Under the pieces are notes generated by a model, which was not told where the DNA came from, did not search any database, and saw only the letters and a list, made by a program, of their open reading frames with translations. A stretch of DNA of 11,924 bases from Jimgerdemannia flammicorona (lineage: Eukaryota; Mucoromycota; Endogonomycetes; Endogonales; Endogonaceae). The stretch spans positions 1 through 11,924 of the forward strand of contig RBNI01005939.1 in the NCBI GenBank assembly GCA_003990745.1, read 5' to 3'. This document shows positions 1 through 8,649 of this stretch, piece after piece (position 1 is the stretch's first letter; every line of letters starts with the position of its first letter). The translations under genes were made by a program, and so were the position numbers.

Positions 1-2
1 AA

Positions 3-299
3 AAAAAAAAAAAAAAACAATGCCAGTACAAATGCTGGACGAGAGATGTCAGTCACTGCAAGTATACAATCCTGATTCTAACCTATGATCAACAAGCAGC
101 CTATGAGCGAGTCCAACGAGAAAGGACTGGTTCAAATAGTTTCCTGGTGCTTGGTTCCGTGATCACTGCGTCTCGTATGGACGGAGATTTTTTACAAGGT
201 ATGATGTCTTTTGTCTTTTCCGTTGTGCAATCCTATCGCAGACACCTGAGTATCTTGACCACTCTGGTAAGCATAAAGCCTTCGAACGAACCCTATTAG
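3..299 (+). CDS. Possible 3'-terminal coding fragment, cut by the window edge
   Basis: The frame whose codons start at multiples of three is open from the window edge to a TAG at 297-299, about 98 codons, the first few being AAA from the leading A tract. From 18 on it reads as varied sequence (for example TILILTYDQQAAYERVQ, then SFLVLGSVITASRMDGDF). The first in-frame ATG is at 177, so if the frame is coding, the 5' part lies outside the window or in upstream exons. A GTATGA donor-like site follows codon DFLQ at about 198, so the last part could be intronic. An AT-rich stretch with an AATATAAA-like signal follows the stop at about 301-308. I recognise no family. Chance openness is possible at this length, so this is a weak call. 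Confidence 0.22.
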   Translation, partial: KKKKKQCQYKCWTRDVSHCKYTILILTYDQQAAYERVQRERTGSNSFLVLGSVITASRMDGDFLQGMMSFVFSVVQSYRRHLSILTTLVSIKPSNEPY

Positions 300-1283
300 A
301 CAATATAAATTGTATTTATTTCTAAAAAAAATAACTACACTCCATCCAAGCTCAAATTACCTGAACACTCTCGAGACCTCTCTGAGCATTCTCATTGAAT
401 ATGAAGCTTAATCAATGTTACGTAGTTGTTTGTGGTCAGCTATTTACAATGCACTGATATCTAGAAATGTTGACCAAATACCTGCCATTTATCTTCCAAA
501 CCTGCTCATAGATGGAGTTTCCATCACGGGAGGGAGTGCTCTGACTTTGCCGGCTTTGCATCTCCTTCCAGCTCGTGTCTTGGTCTCATTTAGAGCTAAC
601 AACGTTGAGACCATCCATTTCATTTTGCTAGCAAACGCCACGGAAACTTCAAGCGCTGGCTGAAGATAATACAACTCGTACTTGTAAGATGGTTTACGTA
701 CATCATACACCAGAACCAGATGAAATAAGCCGCTTTGTGAAAGCAGAGCGTAGAACTTCAGGGTGTGCGCTAGGTGAACCACTCCCTCAACCGGGCAATT
801 ACATCCATCTTATAACCGATCCTCCTGAGTGTCTCACTGCGAATTGCGTCGGGAGGCCAAAGCGGGCAGGTAGGTCTCGCCGTTGCAAGAGAGAGCAAGG
901 TAAAGTATACAATGTAGAAAGAAAAAAGAAAAAAAGAGTTCAATGTTGCTTACTACATTGATCTCTAGTGGGAGGTCCTCTGGATCATCGAAAATCGTCA
1001 CGTCAAGAAATGGCATGAGAGTCCGGCTCATATATTCGAGCTCTGACGTGGAGCGGGCTGTGGAAAACGTGATTGTGTGGAGACAATTGATTAAGGGAAA
1101 GAAAAAAAAAAAAACTATCATCCGAATCGCCATACGAAGGTTGATTCTTGCGTTTCATTTGAAACTGTGCGATGTTGACAAAAAATTACAAAAAAGAAAA
1201 GGTTGCAGAGAATACAACTACAACGTAGATAACAACTGCATACTTACGACGAGTAGTGAGGAGAGAATGCTGTTGCGGTAATG
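300..1283. other. Stretch with no supportable gene
   Basis: Mixed-composition sequence with normal CpG content and several homopurine runs (A13 at 1102-1114; A/G-rich 917-938). Open frames of 80-110 codons exist on both strands (489-782 minus, 834-1133 minus, 943-1281 plus). They are rich in low-complexity K or F runs from the A/T tracts, and I could not chain them by splice sites into a convincing protein. One minus segment (about 1040-960) reads plausibly (ending FDDPEDLPLEIN before a GTAGTAAGC donor-like site), but I found no matching exon. It may be intergenic or old gene debris. Confidence 0.4.
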
Positions 1284-1305
1284 AAAAAAAAAAAAAAAAA
1301 AAAAA
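1284..1305. repeat. A22 homopolymer
   Basis: Uninterrupted run of 22 A. It lacks a recognisable element body upstream, so a retrotransposon tail is possible but unsupported. A similar A17 run opens the window (1-17). Confidence 0.85.
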
Positions 1306-1431
1306 TCAGCATACAATATGCGAGCCAGTACCGAAATCGCGTGAACCTCAGAAAGCCGTATACCCCAGAGGGTGTACGCTAAGCTGTGGATCACTGCCCA
1401 AAATTTGACCGCAGTCGCAGGGTGTTTTCCA

Positions 1432-1806
1432 ATGTATGATCAGCACAGGTGTGTATAGCCAACATGGACCGAACGCCCCCACACCGTAGCATAGGGTGTA
1501 GTACCGTACAGTGCACGTTACGGGGCATGTATGATCAGCACGTGCATAACCAACATGGGACCGAACGCTCTTCTTCCCCATACCGTAGCGTAGCACAGGG
1601 TGTAGCATGTACAGTACACATTACGGAGCATGTATGACTAAACACGGATGTACATAATCAGCATGGGGCCGAACGCTCTTCTTCCCCATACCGTAGCATA
1701 GGGCGTAGCACAAGTACAGTGCACGTTACGGGGCATGCATGATCAGCACAGAGTTGTGCATAACCAGCATGGGCCCGAACGCTCTTCTTCCCCGTACCTT
1801 AGCAAT
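1432..1806. repeat. Tandem repeat, about 95-105 bp unit, about 3.7 copies
   Basis: Four successive units start at 1432, 1527, 1630 and 1735, each opening with ATGYATGA, followed by an AACATGG or AGCATGG block, CCGAACGC, then ACCGTAGC(R)TAG and a GTACAGTGCACGTTACG-like end. The last copy stops about 1806 after CCCCGTACCTTAGCA. Unit lengths are 95, 103 and 105 bp, the differences being small indels such as the CTCTTCTTCC block missing from unit 1. Units contain GTAC and GTGCAC palindromes and keep their CpGs, so the array is not RIP-mutated. A degenerate earlier partial unit may lie at about 1355-1390. Confidence 0.85.
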
Positions 1807-2515
1807 TACAGATGTACCAATAACAAATAAATACTTACCAGGATAAAGCTTTGCTAAGACACTTTTGGCGATTCCGCCTTTTGGCATATTGTGGAAAGTG
1901 TCTAATCGCGGGAAAGCTAAACAAGCAGACAGACGTGAGGAAGTGAACAAAGAAAGAAGTGATTGCAAGTAGGTAACAACACATCGCTTTAGAACGCGTA
2001 AAAATACTGGGGTTAACAAGACACTGTTGGTAATACTAGGGGAGAGGTCAGTGGATGGGATTAAGTGCAAATTTGGGGTCGTCACCGTGTTTTTTTTAGA
2101 CGGTGTTTTCTATGACCGATTATTACATACCCACCCCGCGATTAATATGATTAATATGTAGAATACCAACTTTAACTACAGCGATCGTCTTCAACTTTTG
2201 ACGTGGATGAAATATATATACATTCGGAAATCCAGATGGAAATAAGTTGATAACGTCTGATGCCAGACAGAAAGTAAGACCCATTTGAAGAATTGGCTGG
2301 TCGAGATGGTAGTTGTCAAAGTATCGTTCGCAACGCGACATGGTGTTACAAACTTGGCTACAGACTAAGAGATAAGTGATAGTTCTACTAATTTAGAATG
2401 ATTTGACGTAGAAGTGAACCCGAACAATTATCCAAGCGCAACACCAAAGTTTTGATAACCACATCATAAGACCCACACCACACACACACCTTCTCCATAT
2501 AAACAAAGAGTCTTT
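1807..2515. other. Downstream region of the phosphatase gene, no supportable gene
   Basis: Lies beyond the 3' end of the minus-strand phosphatase gene. It holds a CA-rich microsatellite-like stretch (about 2471-2490), a T8 run near 2090, and two minus-strand open frames. The 72-codon frame 2341-2123 (MSRCERYFDNYHLDQPIL...) has an ATG and a protein-like composition but no family I know and no supporting context. The frame 2085-1726 runs into the tandem repeat and is probably chance. The phosphatase 3' UTR and its polyadenylation site should lie near 2515-2300. Confidence 0.4.
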
Positions 2516-4020
2516 TCATCGGCCCTTCTCGATCACAGCCTGCTGCAAGACCCGCTCACGCACGATCTCCAACACAGTGTCCCCGTCCCGCCAGTATAGA
2601 ATTTCGGCTTTAACCTCTCGGGCCATGGCCGGGTTGGTACGGAGCGTGTTAGCAAGGGCCTTGTCGAGGCGCGGGAGGAGGAGGTCAGTGCTAGCGGAGT
2701 GGATATAGTGAGCGAGGTCTGTTGTGGTGGGTCGTTTGGACGAACAAGGACGCGATCGCTTACCTTGAGAGTCTCGTCGCGGGGCAGAAGTCGTTCTAGG
2801 AGCAAACGGAGAGGAAAGGTGATTGTTGTGAGCGTGGTGTTCTCCATGCTAGACATCCCGCACACACAACAGCTTCTTTCAAAATAGATGAGGGAGAAGT
2901 TGCACACCGTCCCATCACCGACATAGATTATCTGATTGAAGGGGGGCCGCGTCGACAGGTATTGACTTAACTCCTGGCCTATAATAATGTAATTCGGTAT
3001 CATTAAAATAAAACATATTCCTTTTTAGAAAGAAAATCGTGAAAAATGGACAGTAATGACAATAGTATTGTTATTATTTAATAACACGGACACGAGCATT
3101 GCTATCCCCACACAAAGATGCAATCCACTCCCAACCACCCTTCCGTGTCCATCCTCCCACCTTTACAAATGTTTAACGCGCAGCCCATCGTGCACCCGTG
3201 CGGCTCCTCAGGGGGCACGCGGCGGCGAATGTGTAGCCGTCCGGCGTCATCGAAGTGGCCCGGGTTCGTGATCGCGGCTGTGAAGAGGTCCGACACACCG
3301 TAGGCCTACATGGGGTGGGAATGGCCGGAGTGAATTGAGGATGGAGGGTGGATCCTCTTTTTTTGATCGGTGGAGCGTGCCATCCCGTAAATGTACCTTC
3401 AAAATTATCTCAATGTACACCGTATTCGAATCCGATAGGATGATAAGCTCCATATTCGAGTCTTTCATCAGCTTAATTGCTTCGAGCATAGAAGGGTGCT
3501 AAGGGGAGATTTGGTCAACAATGTTTTGAGATCGAATTTTCTTGGTTACGATCGCTCGAGCGTCGTAGAGATCAGTAGACAAAGAAACTCACGAAAGGTA
3601 TCTTTGAAAGAGTTTCCTCGATTTGTGTCTGGGTAAACCCTTGTTCGTGCAGCTCCCCGACCATCTGGTTCCTTTCTTTCCAAAAATTACGGTATAAGCG
3701 ACAAATATGTATAGTACCTCCCCCGTCATTCGGTCGTGCGCGCGAATTTATCACCCGGTCAAACGCTGAGCTACTCACATCAAGTCTGTCCATTGCATCT
3801 TCTCAGCGAGCAAGGTCCTGTATCGCGCGTACTGAGCCTCGGGGAGCTTGGCTATGATCCAGTTGTCGCTGTCATTGTCGATTAAGGACCTGGTCCGTGG
3901 GACGAGAAGGAGCGAAGGGTTAGTGTTGAGAAAAAAGTTATGTGATAATGAAACTGTGAGTTCAAGTTGAACGAACCAGTCGAAGTCGAAGACGACAAGG
4001 CGACGAGGATGATTACACAT
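2516..4020 (-). CDS. PHOSPHO1/PHOSPHO2-type HAD phosphatase, eight exons, intact
   Basis: Exons on the minus strand, in order: 4020-3977, 3889-3779, 3671-3593, 3498-3397, 3305-3161, 2978-2908, 2795-2764, 2690-2516. They sum to 759 bp, 252 residues plus TGA. All seven introns are GT..AG (87, 107, 94, 91, 182, 112 and 73 bp). Intron 1 has a CTAAC branch-like site. Visible motifs: HAD motif I VVFDFDW (Asp12 nucleophile, Asp14 acid/base) running into SLIDNDSDNW; motif II ILSDSNT (about 99-104); the family's Cys-rich block PHGCTMGCALNICK (147-160), with Lys160 a likely motif III lysine; and motif IV YVGDGTNDFCP (179-189). Length matches the 240-270 typical of the family. Known members hydrolyse small phosphomonoesters (phosphoethanolamine/phosphocholine or pyridoxal phosphate) in the cytosol; the substrate here cannot be told. 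Weakest junctions are the AAAG acceptor of exon 3 and the GTACAT and GTGTGC donors. Confidence 0.93.
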
Positions 4021-4069
4021 TTTCTCTAGTTTCGTCGTTTCTGAGAAGAGTTTTCACTACGACTGTCAT
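4013..4069 (-). promoter_or_regulatory. Upstream ORF (18 codons) overlapping the phosphatase start
   Basis: An ATG at 4069 in a good context (A at -3) opens an 18-codon frame whose TAA (4015-4013) lies inside codons 2-3 of the phosphatase, in another frame. The main ATG at 4020 also has A at -3. If the transcript starts upstream of 4069, ribosomes using the first ATG would pass the main start before terminating, so the uORF would reduce phosphatase translation. The transcription start is not known, and it may lie between the two ATGs. Confidence 0.4.
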
Positions 4070-4187
4070 TTTGACAAATTCACTTGACTCAGGACTGCTC
4101 GGACTATTGACAGGATTGGATTGGACAAGTGTTATCATCCTTGTCACGTTCAATTTTTCAAAATGACGTTGTGGTACAGTTGAACAG

Positions 4188-4191
<4 letters not shown>
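4021..4191 (-). promoter_or_regulatory. Short promoter region of the phosphatase, CCAAT boxes
   Basis: Only 171 bp separate the phosphatase ATG from the T34 tract that begins the repeat block. On the minus strand two adjacent CCAAT motifs (4124-4120 and 4119-4115) sit about 95-105 bp upstream of the ATG, a usual place for the fungal CCAAT-binding complex. There is also a TGACGT-like half site near 4163-4168. No clear TATA box is seen. Inference: whatever lay further upstream was displaced by the repeat block. Confidence 0.45.
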
Positions 4192-4226
<35 letters not shown>

Positions 4227-4258
4227 TTTTACAGACCTGAAGTCCTGCGGATTTTATT
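4192..4258 (-). mobile_element. Poly(A) tail end of a minus-strand non-LTR retrotransposon
   Basis: T34 (4192-4225) on the plus strand is A34 on the minus strand. It is preceded there, 27 nt upstream, by AATAAA (4258-4253). This is the layout of a non-LTR element tail, and the sequence changes from CpG-normal to CpG-depleted exactly here. The element body would extend to the right into 4259 onward, but its 5' end was not found, and no copy of the flank GTTGAACAGTCAA was seen that could be the other target duplication. Confidence 0.5.
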
Positions 4259-5430
4259 AGAAGAGAACCTAGACTATATAGGCCAAAATCCTCCCCCACC
4301 ACTCTCTGAGCACTATACCTTCATTAAACCTAGACTAGCTATTGTCTAGTAGCTCAACTATACTAGGTGCAGTAGGACCTATGTTAGCCCATACCTCATT
4401 CTACATACTATGCTCTCTCTACCACTAGAGAGAATCCAGCCATACACCAATGACTGAAAGTACATGCCCAAAACCTCAATGTATATATAAGACTATACCT
4501 GAGCTAAATAAAATAGCTCCTACCACCTCAAAAAGAATGACAAGTAAAGAAAAAACTCTCATTAAAATATATTACAGTAGGTAGGGCCTGGTTCTCCCAG
4601 ATGAGATGAGTAGAGAACTTATATATGAGGTGAAAGAAGACCTCTAATACCTTACTACTCAAGCCTATAGGCCTCGATTATGTTACTGTGTCAGCTCTCA
4701 GTTCCAGTTAAGTGCAGCCAAGATATCTGAAATAGGTAGCCTCAGGCCCTCTGACTCCTCTCAATGACTGGAGCTCAATCTGCCAAATCACCAAAGAAGC
4801 CAAAAGTAATACCTATCACCTAACCACTCTGCACTAATTAAAAGGCTCTACTGAAATAGCACCCACCTCAGTCCCGATGACTGCCCCCAGCCTGGTACCC
4901 AACTGGTTTACTATAATCATCCTTCTACCTATCTATGATGACTATCTCCTCTCCCATTCCAATAACATCTAAAAAACAGTCACCTATACCAGAACTATAC
5001 TTACCAAGAAGCTCACCAAAGCCAGAGGATCCCACCACAGATACTGAGAACCTGCAGGTAATCTACACTAGACACTTGATATCTAAGGTCAGTCAACTCT
5101 CTATATAACTTATGATATACCAAGATAATATCTTGTTGACAATGATAAAAGGAAGAAAGTGCTACACCAAAATAAGCATACCCCAGATATAGCTGAAGGT
5201 ACTAGAATCTGCAAAAAAGTGAAGAAGACACTGATCCAACACTGATAAAGGAGCAACTCATCACTATTGCTCTCCTCTCACTATGCTTCTATAGGCACAG
5301 CAAACCAACCTAAGGTAGAAGAGATAATAATAAGGAAAAGGGGACTCAGAAGGTCACCTACCAAACCTTGTGACTGGTAAGGTAGCAGAGAAAGAGATAA
5401 CAGATAATGTAAATCTATATATAGACTGAT
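4259..5430. other. CpG-depleted transposon debris, no readable domain
   Basis: About 1.2 kb between two outward-pointing poly(A)-like tails, with moderate GC but only two CpGs (about 4675 and 4875). The left part is G-poor on the plus strand. The plus frame from about 4562 to 5260 gives protein-like phrases between stops, but the number of stops (about 13 in 230 codons) is what chance would give, so no ORF is called. Probably the remains of two non-LTR elements in divergent orientation; the boundary between them was not located. Confidence 0.4.
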
Positions 5431-5483
5431 AATAAATGGCAAGTCTGAGTAACTATAAAAAAAAAAAAAAAAAAAAAAAAAAA
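5431..5483 (+). mobile_element. Poly(A) tail end of a plus-strand non-LTR retrotransposon
   Basis: AATAAA (5431-5436) is followed 20 nt later by A27 (5457-5483). The segment between, AAGTCTGAGTAACTATAA, is nearly identical to the tail of the 6966-7507 element (AAGTCTGAGTGACTATAA after AATAAAGGG), so both belong to one family. The body lies upstream in the 4259-5430 debris. No target duplication was recognised. Confidence 0.6.
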
Positions 5484-5485
5484 TA

Positions 5486-5636
5486 CTAAATTATATAGGT
5501 GATGAATTGCTTCAAATGATCAATTATTATAAACTTAATTATATAAAGAAATATTCTAACAGAATAATGACTTCAAATATATATCTTATATATTTAAAAA
5601 ACTATATAAATAGTTCAAAATTACTTGATCTATATG
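5486..5636 (+). repeat. Direct repeat copy 1 (partner 5983-6131)
   Basis: From CTAAATTATATA through the shared GAATTGCTTCAAATGATCAA block to TAGTTCAAAATTACTTGATC. Copy 2 has the same landmarks in the same order (ATTGCTTCAA, TAGTTCAAAAATAACTTTATC) about 500 bp further on. The copies differ by small indels and many transitions. They may be decayed internal repeats of an LTR or a duplicated non-coding element; function unknown. Confidence 0.65.
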
Positions 5637-5982
5637 TATATTAGACAAACCTATGCAGTATGTTTTCCAATTTAATTAACTATTTGGACTCTAATAAGTA
5701 TAATGAGTATAGTATATATGTATAAGAAATTGATCAGGTGATCAGAACTAATTCAGTAGATTATCAGCTATTTTTCTTAAGCTCATATAATGAGTTTAGG
5801 TTAGATAATTGTATTTCTAATCAGTAATAGTCCAATCTTTATACAAAGGTCTAATTTTTATATAATTAGTTGTAAATTCATATTATACTTTAATATAGTG
5901 AGATAGTAAAAGTAGTTTCTTTTGCTTAATATATGTCTTTAGACTGAGATATATATACTAAATCAGAGGTCAATAACTGTCA

Positions 5983-6131
5983 AATTATATATTAATATTC
6001 TTGATAATAAATTGCTTCAAACAATCAATTATTATAATCTTAATCAAAAAAAGATCATATTTTAACTAGATAATAACTTCTAAAAAATCCAAAAAGTATA
6101 AAAATAGTTCAAAAATAACTTTATCTTTATA
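5983..6131 (+). repeat. Direct repeat copy 2 (partner 5486-5636)
   Basis: Second copy of the AT-rich repeat, beginning AAATTATATATTAATATTC, with ATTGCTTCAAACAATCAATT at 6011-6030 and TAGTTC at 6105-6110. The 350 bp between the copies is AT-rich with no CpG and no readable frame. Confidence 0.65.
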
Positions 6132-6723
6132 AAATATTATTATTATAATACTCCTTTTTTATATAGTTTACTATCATTATACTCATATATAATCATATAT
6201 AAATAAATCAGATTGTAATAAGTGAATAATATAGTTATAAATATTGATAAAAAGATTATTCATTGCTTGAAATTGAGAGCAAAAACACTATAAAGTAATA
6301 AAGAATATCTGAAACAATACTGTAGTAAAGTTTGATAATTATAGCTTAATCTAATAACATACTGTAAATTCAAATAGATTTAGAAGCTAGTAAGGATCAA
6401 AACTATAACAATAGTAATATAACTTAAAATGGTTATATTAATATCTATAATTATCTAAATAAATAAAAAATTTATTATTCAAAAGCTTAAATACTATATT
6501 ATTAATAGTTAAAATTTAAATTTAATAGAATTTATATTTGAGATATAATATAATTATATATTAAAATAATAAAAATTATTACAGTTTTGACTATCAATAT
6601 AGATTAAGAATTCAAAGGAAAAATCAAGGTCTTGCTATATAATATAGAATAAAACTAATCAAAGTTATATATAGAAAATTAATTACTTAAACTATCATTG
6701 AAGTTATCTATAATAATCTTTAA
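6132..6723. other. AT-rich, CpG-free decayed sequence
   Basis: No gene, repeat or RNA is supportable. Every frame is dense with TAA and TAG. The position fits the 5' part of the decayed LTR retrotransposon read further right, but nothing in the sequence proves it. Confidence 0.4.
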
Positions 6724-6965
6724 GTAAAAGAAACAAATAAGCTATCACTCTCTATAGAAGAGAAAAAGCTTTTAGATCTACTAAAAAGTACTCTATTAAA
6801 GTTAAGAAAAAGATTAAAATAAAAAAGATTATATATATTAAAAAATCTCAAAACTAGTATATTGTAGATAGATATATTCTCACTAGATAATATCCCTATA
6901 GAATCAAAATATACTATTTTGAGAATATTAATACGTAAATATACTATATACATATATTCTCAAAT
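6724..6965 (+). pseudogene. Decayed coding segment, possibly 5' part of the LTR retrotransposon
   Basis: The plus frame starting GTA AAA GAA at 6724 has only two stops up to the 6966 insertion and reads as an ordinary lysine/leucine-rich protein (for example LSLSIEEKKLLDLLKSTLLK, later LDNIPIESKYTILRIL). In sequence this AT-rich several more stops are expected by chance. The minus-strand open frame at 6720-6953 is its likely shadow. The segment is interrupted by the non-LTR insertion. Removing that insertion leaves the frame one base out of register with the 7527 segment, so continuity needs one further indel and is not proven. No family recognised. Confidence 0.35.
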
Positions 6966-7507
6966 CTATGGGGGATTTGTACAAATGCCTGAACATTGAC
7001 TGGGAGAGTGTGAGGTGTTGGGGGACTTTTGGATAGCAGTGGAGAATCGGCTAGATGTGGAGAGGAGACCAGATAGAGAGAGAGATCGCTGGGAGGATTT
7101 GAAATCTTGGCTAGTGGGTGGTGTGGATAATAGTTGGCTCACTGTAGGGTGGGTTTTAGCAGTATGAGTAGGGCTGGCTAGACATTGGCTCTTTGTTTTT
7201 GAGGAAGGATAGCAGATAGGTTTACAAGAGAAGTTGTTAAGGTGGGAGGGGTTGATGGGGGATCTGCTGACTGGGTGGTGAGTGGGTTGGGGTCCCCAGG
7301 GTAGTAAACATTATTGCCTAGTGGAAGAAATCTGCAAATAGAGTAGTGAGTGGGTGGAGATGGTGTTAGATAAAGTAGTCTTTCATTGAGTGAGGGTGAG
7401 AGGAGGGGGCCCCTCTAGGGGGATTGGATAGGGTTGGCATTGTGTATTATTTAGATGATAAATAGTGATTTAATAAAGGGAGAAGTCTGAGTGACTATAA
7501 TATATAT
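6966..7507 (+). mobile_element. 5'-truncated non-LTR (LINE-like) retrotransposon copy
   Basis: A 542-bp insert bounded by a perfect 14-bp duplication. It is visibly different from its surroundings: G-rich and C-poor on the plus strand, with two CpGs. It contains the C-terminal coding remnant 7000-7212, about 260 bp of 3' UTR, AATAAA at 7472-7477, and the tail AAGTCTGAGTGACTATAA shared with the A27 element at 5431-5483. The terminal TATATAT (7501-7507) may be a degenerate tail in place of poly(A). The one-sided C loss suggests C-to-T change acting mainly on one strand. Confidence 0.75.
7000..7212 (+). pseudogene. C-terminal ORF remnant of the truncated non-LTR element
   Basis: Plus frame after a TGA at 6997 reads without interruption for 55 codons: GDFWIAVENRLDVERR, then RDRWEDLKSWLVGG and SWLTVGWVLAV, up to TGA at 7165-7167. 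It continues GLARHWLFVFEEG to TAG at 7210-7212. The internal TGA would be a CGA-to-TGA change. Its place, just upstream of the element's 3' UTR, makes it the C-terminus of the element's last ORF. I do not recognise the domain, though tryptophan-rich C-terminal tails are common in fungal LINE ORF2 proteins. Confidence 0.5.
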
Positions 7508-7526
7508 ATATATTCTCAAATTATAA

Positions 7527-8103
7527 AATAAAGAAATTAAGAATATTGATAACAAAGATAGAGAAGTATAAGATTGGAAAAAAGAAGCTATTCTAGAAAT
7601 AATTACTATTTAGTATGAAAGTAACTCTGAATATATCTGCTTATAAGAAAAAATTGAAGAGAACTCTGTTAAAGTTCAAATCAATAGTAGTGTAAATAAG
7701 TACTATCTTGATAAGAAAACTACTAATAAATTCAACCTTAAAATCCAAAGAAACCCAGAAGATAACATTGCTATATTTAGCAATAGAATAATCTAGAAAC
7801 TTTTCAAAATATATAAGAATGTACTCCTATAACTAGAAGAATATACTATAAGACAGATCTTCCATATTGCACACCTTCTAAGATATAATTTCATTCTCAG
7901 AAAATTCTAGCTTATATATCAAAACTCTTATATCAACTGGTAAACAAATATAATCTCTTTAGGAAATATCAAGTTATAATCAGAATATATAAAGAAGAAA
8001 GCAAAATCTAAATGTGACATTATTTCTACTATTCAGATAAAAAAACTAATCTAAAAGCTAGATCAACATATCTATATATATATTGTTAAGAAGTTATCAG
8101 CAG
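7527..8103 (+). pseudogene. Decayed gag/pol N-terminal part of a Ty3/gypsy-like element
   Basis: The plus frame with codons at multiples of three reads as a protein from 7527 to 8117, with nine internal TAA/TAG stops in positions where glutamine would fit (CAA/CAG to TAA/TAG). About 16 stops would be expected by chance at this composition. Phrases include DWKKEAILEIITI, YYLDKKTTNKFNLKIQRNPE and YTIRQIFHIAHLLRYNFIL. It is truncated at 8103 by the palindromic element. Deleting that element rejoins the frame to 8852-9115, which resembles the start of reverse transcriptase. This segment is therefore the gag or early pol of the same element. No zinc knuckle or protease motif is legible. Confidence 0.5.
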
Positions 8104-8120
8104 TAGTAGTACTCTGAATA

Positions 8121-8617
8121 AGTTGATTTAAATTGATTTGAAGTAGCTTATAGATAGTACAATTTGAAGAGAATTAATATTATTAATTTGATTTCCAAAT
8201 TAGACAATTAAATATTTATATCAATAACTTGATGAAATATCATCTAATTTTGATAATTATGATATCATTCATAAGCTCTTAATAAAGCCTTTCTAATGAT
8301 ACTAAGAGTATTAAAATCAGATAATGTGTTTCTGAGTTATCAAAGAAAATGTCTGACTTGCCAATTTTGAAAATTTCTTCAAGGAAATGTTTTCATTAAT
8401 AGCTTAGTAATATATTATCTGATTTCAACAATCTTGATATCATTAGAAAGATCTCTTTAAGGGCTTTTAAATGATACTATAATAATCAAAATTGGATAAT
8501 ATTTTATTAAGTTATTAATGTAAATATTTAACTGTCTAATTTGGAAATCAAAACAATAATATTGATATGTCAAATTTATACTATCTATAAGCTACTTCAA
8601 ATTAATTTGATTGAATT
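8121..8617. repeat. About 500-bp near-perfect palindrome
   Basis: Arms of about 248 nt meet with no spacer at the local palindrome AATTTTGAAAATT (8363-8375). AAGTAGCTTATAGATAGTA (8141-8159) pairs with 8579-8597; TTTCCAAATT (8192-8201) pairs with 8538-8547; AAATCAGATAAT near 8315 pairs with ATTATCTGATTT near 8413. The centre calculated from the outer pairs is the same as the local one to within a base. Each arm also holds a smaller palindrome of form ATCATT...AATGAT, so the symmetry is nested. Extended as single strand it would form a very long hairpin. Confidence 0.85.
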
Positions 8618-8649
8618 GAGGTTCAATTTGATTTGAAATTAAGAGTTAA

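Larger units (their letters stand above)
6952..7521. repeat. 14-bp target-site duplication flanking a non-LTR insertion
   Basis: ATATATTCTCAAAT occurs at 6952-6965 and again, perfectly, at 7508-7521, directly bounding the 6966-7507 insert. This length is typical of target-primed reverse transcription by non-LTR elements. Confidence 0.85.

Noticed and set aside
125..145. GGTTCAAAT as a tRNA T-loop
   Set aside because: The flanking bases do not form a T stem and no acceptor or anticodon arm is found nearby.
489..1281. Open frames 489-782 (-), 834-1133 (-) and 943-1281 (+) as genes
   Set aside because: They overlap each other on opposite strands, contain low-complexity runs from A/T tracts, and cannot be linked through plausible splice sites to conserved blocks.
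2691..2795. Frameshifts making the phosphatase a pseudogene
   Set aside because: Considered when NDFCPATRL, SDRVLVRP and the C-terminal RLDKALAN appeared in three frames. A GTAAGC...CTAG intron of 73 bp joins LS to STDLLLPRLDKAL in frame, so no frameshift is needed.
2533..3003. 156-codon minus open frame, including SDRVLVRP, as a continuous gene
   Set aside because: It reads through introns 6 and 7 of the phosphatase. Splicing restores the conserved GDGTNDFCP block and an in-frame C-terminus; the VLVRP stretch lies inside the 73-bp intron and its likeness to the family is chance.
4562..5260. Decayed ORF in the plus frame of the 4259-5430 debris
   Set aside because: Protein-like phrases occur, but the density of stops equals the chance expectation, so it cannot be supported.
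4179..5500. T34...A27 as the two ends of one element
   Set aside because: The flanking sequences (GAACAGTCAA left, TACTAAATTA right) share no duplication, and the tails have different terminal sequences and opposite orientation, so two elements are more likely.
6720..6953. 77-codon minus open frame
   Set aside because: F/I/Y/N-rich composition typical of the antisense of an AT-rich segment; the plus frame there reads more like protein.
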